Assembly (NCBI GenBank): GCA_905250075.1
Contig: CAJNOP010000306.1
Span: 62,001-126,000 of the forward strand
Length of the DNA: 64,000 nucleotides
Source of the DNA: Rotaria sp. Silwood1
Lineage: Eukaryota; Rotifera; Eurotatoria; Philodinida; Philodinidae
Reading direction: 5' to 3'
The notes under the pieces are model-generated. The model was not told where the DNA came from. It ran no database searches and saw nothing but the letters and a program-made list of their open reading frames with translations. The position numbers and the translations under genes are program-made. Shown one piece after another: positions 11,257 through 23,810 of this stretch (position 1 is its first letter; every line of letters begins with the position of its first letter).

Positions 11257-14200
11257 CCTTATAAATTATTACTTCCTATTAACATTTTTCCATGGGTTAA
11301 CACGATCGTTAGATGACTGAAACAAAATACTGTTTATGTTGAACTTCAATATTAACATGTAGATCAATGCTTTGAGGAAAAAATCAATAAACTGAAGAAA
11401 TTAATTTAATAAAAGTTCGACTTTTAAAGGAGTCTTCTTAATTGCGTTTTAGTTTGTTTATTGGAGGAGCGTCTTCTAATGTGTCGAGTACTTTATTATG
11501 CATTGTTTTCTCGTTTGTTAAAAGAAAACAGTATAATAATGAGGAAGAGCAGTGTTGACTATCTTAGTATCCGTTCCATTGAAATCGGTAAGAATGAATA
11601 TGTTTCTTATTCAGGAAATTATAAAAAAAACCTTTTAGTTTATTATTTTTTTTTCATTTGAAAAATTTCTACATCTCGTGTTACTGATACACACTAGCAA
11701 ATTAAGTAAGAAAACGTTTTCTTAACCCTATATTATCATCATTCATATCATATTTATTATTGATAATAAGTATGAAATAATTATTTTCCATTATGTAATA
11801 TTTTATAGTTAATCTTTTATTGAACAAAGAAAAGAAAATGTTTCGGTGGTCTGTTTTTTTTTTTGAAAAGGCCAAATGTTATTTTCCGTCGGCTGAATAG
11901 ATATTTATAGATTACATGTCAAGATAGTATTTTAATCAACAATAAAATAATTTCCTTTCTGAAAAGTATTAATATGTCTTTTTTTCAGTATGTCGAATAC
12001 AGAATGAATCTATGTTAATGAGAAATGATCTTCATTTGCTGACTTAGGAGATCAGACCATCTATCATTCATTGTTGTTGTTTTTCTTTTAAGCATAACTT
12101 AAAGACATTCTATCTGATAAAATTTATAAGCATGAATATTGTGAATATGTTCTATTGTTTTTCTCGAAGTTAACATTAGTTATTTTATATTATGTTCATA
12201 GAAAATAGTCGTCAAGCATAAATATTTAAGTAATAAAAGAGATAATTTGTTTTCGAGGTTTTCTTTTCAATGATTTCACTGACTAGAAAGAGAATTCAAT
12301 AAATCTTTGAAATGCGCAATTATTTTACGGGTCATACATCAAGACGCAAAAAAACCCACTTTGCCTCTTTTTCTTTGGACTTTGTCTATGGAAAAGAGAA
12401 CAAAGACCGATAATAATAGTACGACTAGAAGGAATGGGGCTAATATAATATTTTGCGTATTATTATTTTGTTTTCTTAGCTAATGCGAACTTCTATAAAT
12501 TAAGAATATAGCTGCAGAAAAAGCTAGTTTTGTTTCATAATTATTAAAAAAATTTAGAAACTTAACTTTATTGCATATCTTGAAGAAAAAAAAACTTTAT
12601 GGCAATCATGCTCATTAAGCATGAATTGTTTTTCCCAAAGTATCAACAAGTGTTTATATAGTTTGAACATGTCATTTATGCTATATTTCGTAGTCACGAT
12701 ATTTTACCAATATTCCATGACGTTTCTTTTTTTTTTCTCCAGATGTTCATTAAAATCAAAAAAATCAATCTGTCATTAGATCAGTTCAAAAATCAACATC
12801 CTTTCAATATTAGAAATAGGAAGTTCGATAGACTTTGTTTTGGTAAACTAAGTCAATAATTATTAATTGATGATTAATATACTTTGACTTCTGTCAAATC
12901 AAGTTAAAATGATGAGTATCGGTAAAATTAGACGATTTTTAATATGATCATGACATGAACAAGGAATATTTGAGTTGTATGAATTATTAAATTATAAAGT
13001 ACTTTTGTTTATTCTTTTTATATCGCTTTACATAAATAATACTTTCAATAATATCATGAGGTCTATGTAATCTATAGAGAGTTTTGTTCTGAAAAACCTA
13101 TTTAAAAAAAGAAACAAAAGTAATAAAATTAATGTTGTACTTAACATATGAAAAATGAGAAACTTTATTAAAATATAAAATAATAGTCTTAAAAAGAAAA
13201 AAAAATATCATAATAGAACTAAATCATGTCAAAACATCATAGTTTCTAACTGTGGAATTTTTCTTATCAACATAATGAATTATTATATTAGTAGCAGGAA
13301 AACATACATCCTACGTAAGCTAAAAAAAGATGCATACTCCATGTTGTAACTGCTTTCTTTCTTTGCTTGATCGATCAAAATCGTCGCATGCTTATAATCA
13401 AATGTTATATTTTAACTAATAAATCACGAGTTTTCAAATAATACACGCAAAAATAAGGTAGACTTACATCAACGATATATATATATGTATATAATGTAAT
13501 CTATAGAAAAAGTAATTATTATATGACTGTGTTCCATATGTATAGACATATAGTTATTATTACACATAAAAACAACCAATAACGTCTAATTTGTCTTTTG
13601 TGACAGATAAACCACAAGAAAATACTATAGATTGAGGAAAAAATAATCAATGCTCTCCATTAAGTCTATAATTTTATTTTAATCATGTGTAACAACTAAC
13701 TAGATAAATCATATAGGACAACCTCTGTAGCATAATTGAATTGTGAAAAAAAAAGAGAAACTCCACGTCGTGATCCGTACCAACAAGTATGCACAGTCGA
13801 CTGTCATTGCCATCTTCATTATCATGTAATATAACAATGAAATTAACACATTCACGCATATGTTGGTGATATATGAAAGAAAGAAAATGAAAATCTTTTT
13901 TTTTTCTCTATAGAGTTATTTAGATAAATCCTTAATGATGGTAATCCCTATCTCAAAAAAAAAAGATTAAAATGAATAAATTAGTCGGTTTTGTTTTCTA
14001 ATATGTCGAATATATGAATTTTCGAGATATACATATATTGTATGAATAATGATCGAATTCATCATTTTACAATAAGATGCGAAAGAAAAAAAAAGGATTC
14101 TATCAATATGTTTCTATGTTCGCTTTCCGCTTAAATAAGTTTGAATGAGTTTAGTATCCGAGAATAGAAAAAAAACCTAGAAAAGTCGCTAAAAATGAAA

Positions 14201-16218
14201 GACACTAATAGTTCCTAGCTATTTTTTTTTTTCGTCTCTGTCGTTTAATTGACATGTTCGAACGCAATAGAAATGTTAGATGTTTAAACAACCGAGACAA
14301 ACAAGTCATAGGACAGAAATAATGCTTAATTTACGCATACACAAAAAGATAGAAATGTTTCTTTATATTATTTCTTTCTTTCACACCCCATTCGAATTTA
14401 TTCTCACTCACACATTCACTCTCTCTCTCTCTCTTGTACTCTCCGTCGCTCACGATGTTGTAGTAACACAAGTGAAGCGCAGAAGAACAAGAAAAGACAA
14501 CAGTGGAGCTTGAATACAAAGAAAAAATCTGGATTATTGTCTACATAAGAATGGATGTGCATGCTAGTGATGGAAAATATGATCAGTTTTTTTTTGCCAT
14601 TCTATAAGATTCAGTCACTGACATTGAATAAGGTTTTCAACTCTTATTCTTTGTTATTCTCTTGCTATGATTAATAACTCAACATTGAATGACAATCGAA
14701 GTTCATAACTTCAAATCAATGTCATCAAGTAGGTCAACAATAATATATTATATCTATCGTTTATGCCATTTATTATCATTATCACTAGACAGGCGTATGG
14801 ATTATGACAAAATACAAGCATATGTGCATGTGTTGAAAACCCATTTAGATTTATTTCAGTTGCAAAAAAAGAAATTAACATTAGTAGAATAGTATTCCCT
14901 CCTCTTCTTTCTGTTGCTGATCCATCTTCTTGATAGTTGTTACGTTAGCAAACGTATACTTTTATTCCTTGGGCATGTTAATAATATAAGAAAACAAAGA
15001 AAACCTCGAGGCAATTAAAGATAAATGAATAGACGATAGTTTTATCAAATCAAGCTTATGGCACCAGTTTTCATTTTGTTTGCTTGCCTGTTTTGTTTTT
15101 TTAAGCGTTCAGAAAATGAGTGCTCTTGTTCTTACCAAAGACGGAAAGACCAGTGAGATCAATTTCCTGAATATATAAAGGTCATGAGAAGAATACGAAG
15201 AAAAGCTATTCCTTGATCAATGACATATGTGTCGAAATACAACAAAAAAAAAATGATATGTTCAAGATAGATAGAAAATTTAAGAAGATAATGAATAAGA
15301 GAAAAATGAGAGACTTTTATTAGAAAACAAATAGCCTTCAGCATAATATTATATCAAAGAACCCATAGACTTTTGCATATATATATATACATATGTTCTT
15401 CTTTTTGGATTCTGTGTGTCTCTCTCTCTCTTTATCTTGATGTAGTAGTCTACGCTCGTCGACCTCGTTTATCGAATTACTAGTGTTAGCGTCTATGCTT
15501 GCTCACTAATCATCAATTCACCATATCAAACAAACACAAAGTATTTCTTCATGCCATTACATAGTGAGAAAAAAAAAGAACATGCATCGTATTTCTTAAG
15601 GCAGCAAGACTTCGATAAAAACTTAATTATGAAAGAAAGTAGTTCTTCAAACGAAAAACCTCGTTGCTCCTTTTATTCATTATAAATTAATGAAGAAAAA
15701 AAAAGGAAAAATAATCGAAAGAAAAATGTTTGAAACAAATATGCCCACTCCTTTTATTTCTGTAATGAATAATATAGACTAAAAATATATTGTTTATTCG
15801 GTCGTTATTTGACTAAAAACGATTTAATATACTTGCCCGAGTCCTCCGACTAAATTTGAATAATTTATCACGTTTCTACTCATTTCTCCTTCAAACTTCA
15901 ATGATGAATTCTTATTCGAACAAATATAGTTCATACACATGATTGATTATATAGAAAGAGGAGCATCGTTTTTTTGGTTTGGTTGAAGATCAAAATGTTA
16001 ATCTATTTTATTTGTCTTCGAACGACGGATATTACACATCCGTTATTCCCATGAGACTGATCGAGTTCTCATCTAAATAAAGAGGTTTGTCCCATTGATT
16101 TTTTTTTCTTCAAAGAAAAAAACTGATTTACGTTCGTAAATTCTAGAATCGACAGAGATAATCTTTATTCTCTATTTTCTAGATTACAATAAAGAAAAAA
16201 TCTAGCAACTAATGAATA
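11257..16218. other. Five kilobases of AT-rich intergenic DNA
   Basis: No supported gene. Simple-sequence tracts are present (CT repeat near 14420-14434, TA repeats near 13470 and 15380). The two overlapping open frames at 14280-14519 cross the CT repeat and look fortuitous. The last few hundred bases presumably hold the GPCR promoter; no specific element could be identified. Confidence 0.5.
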
Positions 16219-17334
16219 ATGTCGAATAATTCGTCCAATATTGATCTTAATGATGGTCTTGATTATATTTTACTTTTTCGTCTTATTGTTTGGGGTTATG
16301 TTGGAATGGTTTTAAGTTTATTTGGTATTGTTGGAAATATCATTACGATTTTGGTACTTATATCACCATCCATGCGTACTACATCTACTAATATCTATTT
16401 GACAGCATTGTCATGTTCAAATATACTTTTTCTTCTAATATTCATACCATCATATTCGATGAGATATCTATTAGGTTATCGTTTATATATGACAAATCAA
16501 CCTCCATTTGCATTTGAAATACTTCTAACACGTCTACCAACAACCCCTGTATATAGTACTATACTTCTGTCTATTATTTATTTAACTATAGCTGTATCAA
16601 TGGATCGTTTAATATTAGTAAAATTTCCATTAAAAGCAAAACGAATATTAACACAACGTACTACCTTAATAACAATATTATTAATATATATTTTTTCTAT
16701 TGTTTATTGTATACCATATTGGTTAGAACAACGGTATGTACCTGAATTAAAACGATGTCAGTTAACAGATATTGGTAAAAAAATTCATAAATATACTCGA
16801 ATATATATTTATATACCTGTTGTTTATTTAATACCATTTGTAACATTAACATGTATAAATGTCACAATAATACAAAATTTAATTGCTAAAAAACGTCGTA
16901 AAAAAAGTTTAATTGGAAAAGCTAATAAAAAACAACAAGCTGATTATCATATAACATTAATGCTTGTTACAGTAATTATTGTTTTTGTATTATGTCAATT
17001 ACCATTATCAATACTTAATGCATGGTATGCCATTGATCCTCAAGGTTCACTTCATAATCTTTTATTTGAATCATTAAATTCAATTGGTATATTACTTATG
17101 GTATGTAATACATCAACAAATTTTTTACTTTATTGTTTTTTTGGACAAAAATTTCGACAAACATTAATTCAATTTATTTTACATATTCTACCAAATAAAT
17201 ATAAACAAACAAGTAGACAAAGTCGATCATCAACATTAGTTCAATCACAACAAAAACAATCATTAGAAAAAAATCATCAAAAAGAACAATGTATATTACC
17301 AAGAAATGTTGAGCCAATAACAAATTCTATAAAA

Positions 17335-17367
<33 letters not shown>

Positions 17368-17583
17368 GTAAAGTCAAATGAATTAAATAAACATATAGTA
17401 AATGATAAATCAAATCAAAATTCAATTCAAAGTAAATCAATGAATCAAGAAGAATCACATCCATTAATAATAAAATCTGAACAAATATTAATAATGAATG
17501 AAAATTTTCCATCGAAATTCGATCAACAATTTCGTTTATGTACAAGTGCAAATGGTAAACGAATATTATTATTAAGAATTTAA
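16219..17583 (+). CDS. Rhodopsin-type GPCR, FMRFamide/neuropeptide-receptor-like
   Basis: A single-exon gene of 454 aa encodes a seven-TM plasma-membrane receptor. TM1 carries GN at 39-40. TM2 has NIYLTALSCSN (58-68), TM3 ends in DRL (129-131), TM6 has CQLP (259-262) and TM7 has NFLLY (301-305), followed by the FGQKFR helix-8 start. The NIYLTALS and NTSTNFLLYC forms are typical of invertebrate FMRFamide/myosuppressin-type peptide receptors; the ligand cannot be read from sequence. Oddities: the usual TM2 Asp is Asn68, the TM6 Trp is Gln260, and the TM3 cysteine position is Arg105 although Cys180 in loop 2 is present. The C-tail (about 330-454) is N/Q/S-rich low complexity. A five-codon upstream ORF (ATG at 16212) overlaps the start. 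Family certain, subfamily moderately likely. Confidence 0.9.
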
Positions 17584-17925
17584 TTGAAAACAAAAAAAAA
17601 AAGACAAGGAAGAAGAAAGAACACAAACAAAAGTACGGTGCTAAGTGTTGTTGTTTTTTTTTTTTTTTTTTTTTTTCTTTTTTAAAAAAAAAAATATGAT
17701 TATAAAAAAAAAAATGAAAAAAATATAAAAAAAAAAAAAAGAAACGACAAAAGAAAAATGAAATATGTTAGTTTCGCTTGTTTTCTATTTATGTATTGTT
17801 CGCTAGCAATCATAATTTGCATCCAATCTAAGCAATAAGATTAATTTAGAAAGTGTTCACTGTTTGTGTTTTATCACCAAAATATGATTAAGAGAAAAAA
17901 AAAGAGAAGAAAAGAACGAAATATA
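17584..17925. other. Short intergenic spacer with poly-T and poly-A tracts
   Basis: This lies between the GPCR stop and the stop of the convergent mucin-like gene. It has a run of about 22 T near 17652 followed by several A tracts to 17750, consistent with 3' flanks of both genes. No gene seen. Confidence 0.5.
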
Positions 17926-20900
17926 TTAAAGATATATGTTATCATCATAAATATCACGATTCATATCAAAACGTCGATTTTCTTCCGTCTCACGATTAAA
18001 TTCATTAGCTACATCACGCATTACATTTGCACGATTATCTATTTCATTGTAAGGACTTGAAATAGTACTTCTTTGAACGTATGGATAACTTTGTGATGAA
18101 TATGAATTATGTTGTGATATACTGAAAAAGAAAGAAAAAAAAACGAATATATAATTAATAGTGTTCTGAATTATAAACAAAACATCTTTGATAAACATAA
18201 TCATTTGATCTTTCACTCAGATATATAGAGTAATCTTGACAATTGCTATACGTAGGCAAGTAAGAAAATAATAAAACCTCAATCAACTATATGCGGAAGA
18301 ACTCTGTCAATCAAATATAATTATTATTTAATATCACACTGAATTGTGTCATAAAAATAACATCTAGATTGATTTTCATTCTCGTCTCTATAATGAATAA
18401 TAATAATAATAATAATCTATTGAATTGATTTACTAGAATTCACTATATATAATTAAACTTATTGAAGTTAATAATGACAACTAAAGGAAAAAAAAACAAA
18501 TTATTTAGATATAAACTTATTTTATTGATACATCATAATTTAAATGAAAGAAATAATTATCAAAATATTTATGTTCATTTGTTCTATTGATGTTTTTTAA
18601 TGATGAAAACTGAATATAGTCTGCTAATAATTATATATCGATAGTGTTTATCTGTTGAACGACAAATCAGAAAGAAAAAGATTTTACATTCTTTTTCATA
18701 TATGTCAAGTATGGTAAAAGTTTTGTATGTAATTCTGTTCAGAAACATGATAAAGTGTTAATGTTTTTTTCTTGTTAAAAGATATGCTATTGAATGTTCT
18801 ACTCAAATCACAAGATCAAATCTTTATAGCTATTTTCAATATATCAGTAGACTACTAACACTGAACTTGTGTATCGCCATATTATCTCCTGCAAGGAAAA
18901 ATGAGTGAAAGTCGAATTTTTTCATTCATTTTGGCTATAATGGTTTGGAAATAATTAATACTTAGTGTAGCCTTCAAAGTATGCGACACGATTGCTCATT
19001 CTCATCTCTAATACAAGTAAAAAATAACGTTCGTACTAATTGACCCTCATGTTTCGCCCTGAAATAACATTCTTCAACTGTTAAAAGAAATAGTTAAAAG
19101 AGAAATAAACCTAATAAAACAATACAATGAAAACTTGATTTCAACTGAAGACGATAAACGTACGTTGACGAGAAATCAGTACTAAAATAGTCGCATATCT
19201 TTAGAATCAAAGCAATTAGACATAAATGTCTCATGAGATATTAGAATTTCTATGAAAGAAAACGCACGTATACAGCGTGGGCCAACAGTCATCAAGCAGT
19301 TTTTTATAGAAATAAGAAAGAGAGCTATGATTTTCATCATTGAATGGAGGAGACTCAGAGATATTGAGCTATATTAGAAACATAATATTCAAAAGCGTTT
19401 GACAGGAAAGTTTTGAAAAATGAAGATTTCCAAAAAACTCAAGGTTTTTGAAGTTTCTATAGTATTTTATATTTTGACTAGACCAGTTTATTTAATCTTG
19501 GCTTTTTCCAAAACCTTTCAAAAAATCATAACTATTATATTTCTTATATGGTTTGATGACTTCCAAGTCTCCTTTCTTCAACGGTGAAAATTGCTGCTCT
19601 CTTTCTTGTTTCTATTATCAATTGATCGATGAATTTTGCATCACCCTATACATTGCTAGTCCATTGAAACAAATCGAATCAATCAAGAATATAGTTTTAT
19701 TCTTCTCAGTTAATAAAGTCATCATTTTTATTTTTCTTTTGCTTTACTCTAACTGTCGTCACAATAAATATCGTTTATGAAAAGAGATCGATACTAGTAA
19801 AAAAATTACAGTGAGCAAAAGACTTGATTACGGTAGACACTATTTATTATTAATTTCATAGGAAATGTTGATGAAGTGATGAACGTTTTGGTTTTTCTAG
19901 TGTGTTTCCTAACAGTTCATTTTATCTCATCTTGATTTGATTAAAAATAAAATAGTTATAAAGATTAGATCTCATGACTCGAGTAAAACATTATATAACG
20001 CATCTTTTGAAAAAAAAACGATTATTGACCCTCTATCATGTTTCTGAACAATGTAACATGCAAAATAAAGAATGTCGAAAAACTTTTGTCAAATTCAACA
20101 TATTAATAAAATGTTTGATATTTTTATTAGTTTACTTTGAACGCGCTAATGTATTATCAGCTGGCAATTGATCAAGATTACTCGATCCAATATATTGAAA
20201 ATCACGAGTTTTTTGAGGTTCATTTGCTAGAACTTCTGTTCGACCAATTGATCTATAAAAACAAAAAAAAAATTTCACAATAGATTTTTATTTTATAGCA
20301 GTGGAGAAACGTCTCCTACTTCCCCACAGTGTACATTCTTTGCATGGTAGGCGGACATGTGACTTTCTTGCGCGAAAACGAATACATTTACTCAGAAATG
20401 ATTAGATATGACACAGAAAAGCATGTTAAAGAAAAAAAATTTCCGATGAACAATGATTGAGGGAGACTTTTGTTTTTATTTTTTCAAGAAAAAAAGTTTT
20501 TTCTTCAAGTTGTTTTGTGTTATATATCATTCGATGCAATTTAATACACTGTTTTTGTTGACTTGATAATTAGTTTTTCAAAATCAGAAAAAATTGAAAA
20601 ACCTAGGTGTTTTGGAAATCCCCTATACTATGCAGGCATGTTTGCGCTAAACAGAAATTAGAGACAGTAGATAGATGAACACTTTGGTAAAGTTTAGAGA
20701 GTTTTGGAGGTTAAATGCGAGTGGATTGGTCATTTCACAGGACTAGCCTTTCGATAGATATTGTCGAAAACAATAGTATTGTTTTTTCTGTGAATTTTAA
20801 CATGGAAATTGAGAGATGCAGCAAATGTATTTGATTTATCTGTTAAATAGTTGAACTTTGTCACATATAAGTTGTCTCGATGTCATTGCCATTTTCAAGC

Positions 20901-23810
20901 TAGTTTTTAAACAATCGGTTTTCCAGTTTCTTTGAAGGTTGCAACTATGTTATTTATGGTATTGGATAGACTATACTTTGAAGTATATTTGCTTATATTT
21001 ATAATCTGAAAAATTGAGATTTTCATTTTTAGTGAAATATCCGCCTCGATGCATACTGGCTACTCCTCCATTTCAACTACCGTACATGCTATAGGTCGGA
21101 AAATTTTCATGCAATTAATTCACTGAGAATGTAGGTCTGATAGATGAGTTTACTTCGATCGTTTAAATGGAACAAGAATTCTAATGGATTACATCTATTT
21201 AACTTTTAAACTTCATAACTCTGAAAACTGTAACTATTTCTCCATGACCATTTCGATGGAGAAAAACGATGTGCTAGCATTTGAAGATCGTAACTCAGTA
21301 ATAGCTCAGTGAACCAAACTAAAACTTGTACGTAAGCTTTGTCTGTAATGAAGGTTTTATAAAAGCACCTTCTACTAAATGAAAAACTCATGCGAATAAT
21401 CATAGTATTCTTATAGAGAATTCAGAAACATAAGCTAGACTCTACTTGCATGCTAAAATTTCAAGAATTAAGTATATGCTTTTTAATAGATAACGAACAA
21501 TTTGAATAGACAATTCATTTTAAGCAATTAGAATGACTCGATGCTTCTGAACTCAACTCTTAGGTCAGTATTTTAAATCTCCAGCATCCATAAGTAGCTG
21601 ACATATGGAAGATGGAAGACTTTTGTTTAGTACTATATAAAAAGAAATTTTCATACTTTTTACAAATAATATGTCGCCGACGTAAGAACATTAATAAAGC
21701 ACATACAAGAAGAAAAATAAGAAATACAAATAAACAAATTGCTAACATTTGTGGCCACCATAAAATTGCTGTACGAGCACATCTTTCATCATATTCATAA
21801 TTAGTACGAAAAAAATTTTTTCTCCGATCACATCTTAAAGAAGAATAAAGAATAGAAAAAATTTTTATTTTATTTCAATTGATAAAATATAAGACATACT
21901 TGCAATAATAATCAATTCCAGGTAGATCTTTTGGTTTACATTGTGATTCAGGAACATTAGCACATAGATTGTTTTTACCACAATAAGAACAATTATTTTG
22001 ATGTTGTGGTTGTGTTTCATTGGGACAACTAGCGTCTGTAAATGAGAGAAAATATAAAGATACAATAGTTTAAGCGTATTTTGTTCATAATTACTGCTTG
22101 TCTTTATAACTATTGTAGACGATGTACAACTATTGCTTCGATTGCCAATATACTCTGCAATTTGTTCTTTATTCGGAGATCCGTATCCTTCATATATTAT
22201 GTTGTAGGATATGTTACATGGAAGATTGGGACACTTTGAGGGTGTAGCAACAATCAATAGTGGACTAAGACGCATTCGAAGATCGTCAATGAAACGTGTT
22301 AAATCTTCTTCAGTATTTAGATTACAAGGTGTATTGATATTCTGTGTAACTTGATATCCTATTCTGACCCTTGGAGAACCAGAAATGAAACTTGCAGTTC
22401 TTGTTGTTGTTGCTGTTGTTGTTGTTGCTGTTGTTGCTGTTGTTGTTNNNNNNNNNNTGTTGTTGCTGTTGTTGCTGTTGTTGTTGTTGCTGTTGTTGTT
22501 GTTGTTGTTGCTGTTGTTGTTGTTGTTGTTGTTGTTGTTGTACTTAAACTTGTAGTTTCGGATGGGCCCGTTTGCGATGATATTGATGAAGACAAATTTT
22601 CTGTTTGTGTTATTGATGGTTCTGAAGAAATAGTTGGCTGACCAGATGTAGTTTCGCTTGGGTATAAAGAACTGATGGAAATTGTATTTGATGTTGAAGT
22701 TGAAAAACTACTATAAGATACAGATGCACTCGAGGATTGATCACTTGTTACTGATGACGACGTTTCGCTTGAAGATGCAGAAGTTGATATAGGCACCGTT
22801 GTCCCACTTGTGATATCAGATAAAGACGATGTTATTTCTGTGCTTAATTTACTTGATGCTGATGTCTGAACAGTAGATACAGAGGTAGGTGAAGTATCTT
22901 CGCTACTTATAACAGTTGACTGGCTTGAAAAGGACGTAGTCAGTTCTGTTGTCGTCATGTGAGTCGAACTGGAATCTATCACCGAACTAGAACTAGATTC
23001 AGACGAAAATGAAGAAGTCGATATTGACTCTGTCGTGCTCTCAGAATTAGTTGACATTTCAGTTGTGGACGAAGACGGATTCGAAGATTCGGACACAAAA
23101 GTTGAACCAGTGATTGTGCTGATTGATGAAATCGTTTCACCTGATGACGTTGAGTCTTCTGTAGTGGTTGCACGAACAGTAGTAGAAGGCTCGAATATGG
23201 ATGTTGTAGATTCACTAGTACTACTTTCTGTAGTATCAGTCGACAGTGAAGTTGTAGACACATAAGTAGTACTTTCAATGGAAACAGAAGGTGTAGATGG
23301 TGTAGTTTCAGGGCTGATCTCAGTTGAACTAGTCATTGTTGGCTCTTCTGTATCAAAAAAATAGCAAATAAATTTCTAATCATGTTTCTCAGAGAACAAA
23401 ACGAGAAGCAAAACGATACAGAATTATTCTATTCTATATGAATGTCTTATATACATATAAACATGCTTTGTTTTATTGTTGATTCTTTTCATCAACTTAC
23501 ACAAAGATTATCTCATATTGAGCACAGTTGCATTTGTCTAATATCAACAGCCTGAAAATTGACTGTCGTACGATAGAATTGAAACTAACAAATTTAAAAC
23601 ATCTGTCTCTTACTATAACATTCATAGATGCATAAGAAAATATATATACGTGTCTTTGTTCTTTTTAACAAAAAAAGCTTTTTATTAAGAATCAAATAGT
23701 ATAAGTAACATACGTGCTGTGCTAGTAATTTGTGATTTTGTTACATGTATTGATGCTACTAATAATAAAACAATGAATAGATAATGAATAAAACCATTAT
23801 CAAACATCAT
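17926..23810 (-). CDS. Mucin-like single-pass membrane protein with EGF-like module
   Basis: Six exons read right to left: 23810-23714, 23347-22095, 22035-21900, 21833-21657, 20252-20136, 18121-17926; every junction is GT/AG and in phase. Exon 1 is a signal peptide (MMFDNGFIHYLFIVLLLVAS…). Exon 2 is a Ser/Thr-rich stalk of about 300 residues ending in an ACA/GCA (Thr/Ala) repeat. Then comes a globular segment (CNLNTEEDLTRFIDDLRMRL…) with paired cysteines, and an EGF-like Cys cluster over exons 3-4 (NNCSYCGKNNLC, YYCKCDRR). A TM helix (LAICLFVFLIFLLVCALLMF) follows, stopped by RRR, then a tail of about 110 residues rich in polar and Tyr residues. Architecture suggests a cell-surface mucin or adhesion protein; no named orthologue recognised. 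The 10-N gap lies in the Thr repeat. Exons 5-6 are joined over a 2-kb intron by phase only, so a shorter form ending ARSK at 20133 is possible. Confidence 0.8.
19273..19648. mobile_element. Mariner-type MITE in an intron of the mucin-like gene
   Basis: The left terminus CAGCGTGGGCCAACAGTCAT and the right terminus (reverse complement TAGGGTGATGCAAAATTCAT) are each next to TA, the expected Tc1/mariner target duplication. Inner arms pair: AAGAAAGAGAGC and GGAGACT on the left match the complement near 19560-19610. Length 376 bp, no transposase. It sits in the 2-kb last intron. Confidence 0.65.
20253..21656 (-). other. 1.4-kb intron of the mucin-like gene
   Basis: This intron is more than twenty times longer than the 59- and 66-bp introns of the same gene. 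It is locally less AT-rich near 20300-20400 and 21040-21300, suggesting inserted repeat DNA. No complete element boundary was found. Confidence 0.5.
22448..22457. other. Assembly gap (10 N) inside a trinucleotide repeat
   Basis: Ten Ns interrupt the TGT/TGC repeat (ACA/GCA on the coding strand) of the mucin-like gene. Frame arithmetic across exon 2 shows that 10 cannot be the true length if the gene is intact: the missing length must be 2 modulo 3. Confidence 0.95.

Noticed and set aside
14280..14519. Overlapping open frames on both strands
   Set aside because: Both run through a CT/GA simple repeat with no codon signature or splice context.
22351..22641. Open frame with poly-Cys and poly-Val on the plus strand
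   Set aside because: It is the antisense reading of the ACA/GCA repeat and crosses the N gap; no coding support.
22979..23278. Further open frames antisense or out of frame in the Ser/Thr-rich exon
   Set aside because: They are shadows of the repetitive stalk sequence; the spliced Thr/Ser frame explains the region.
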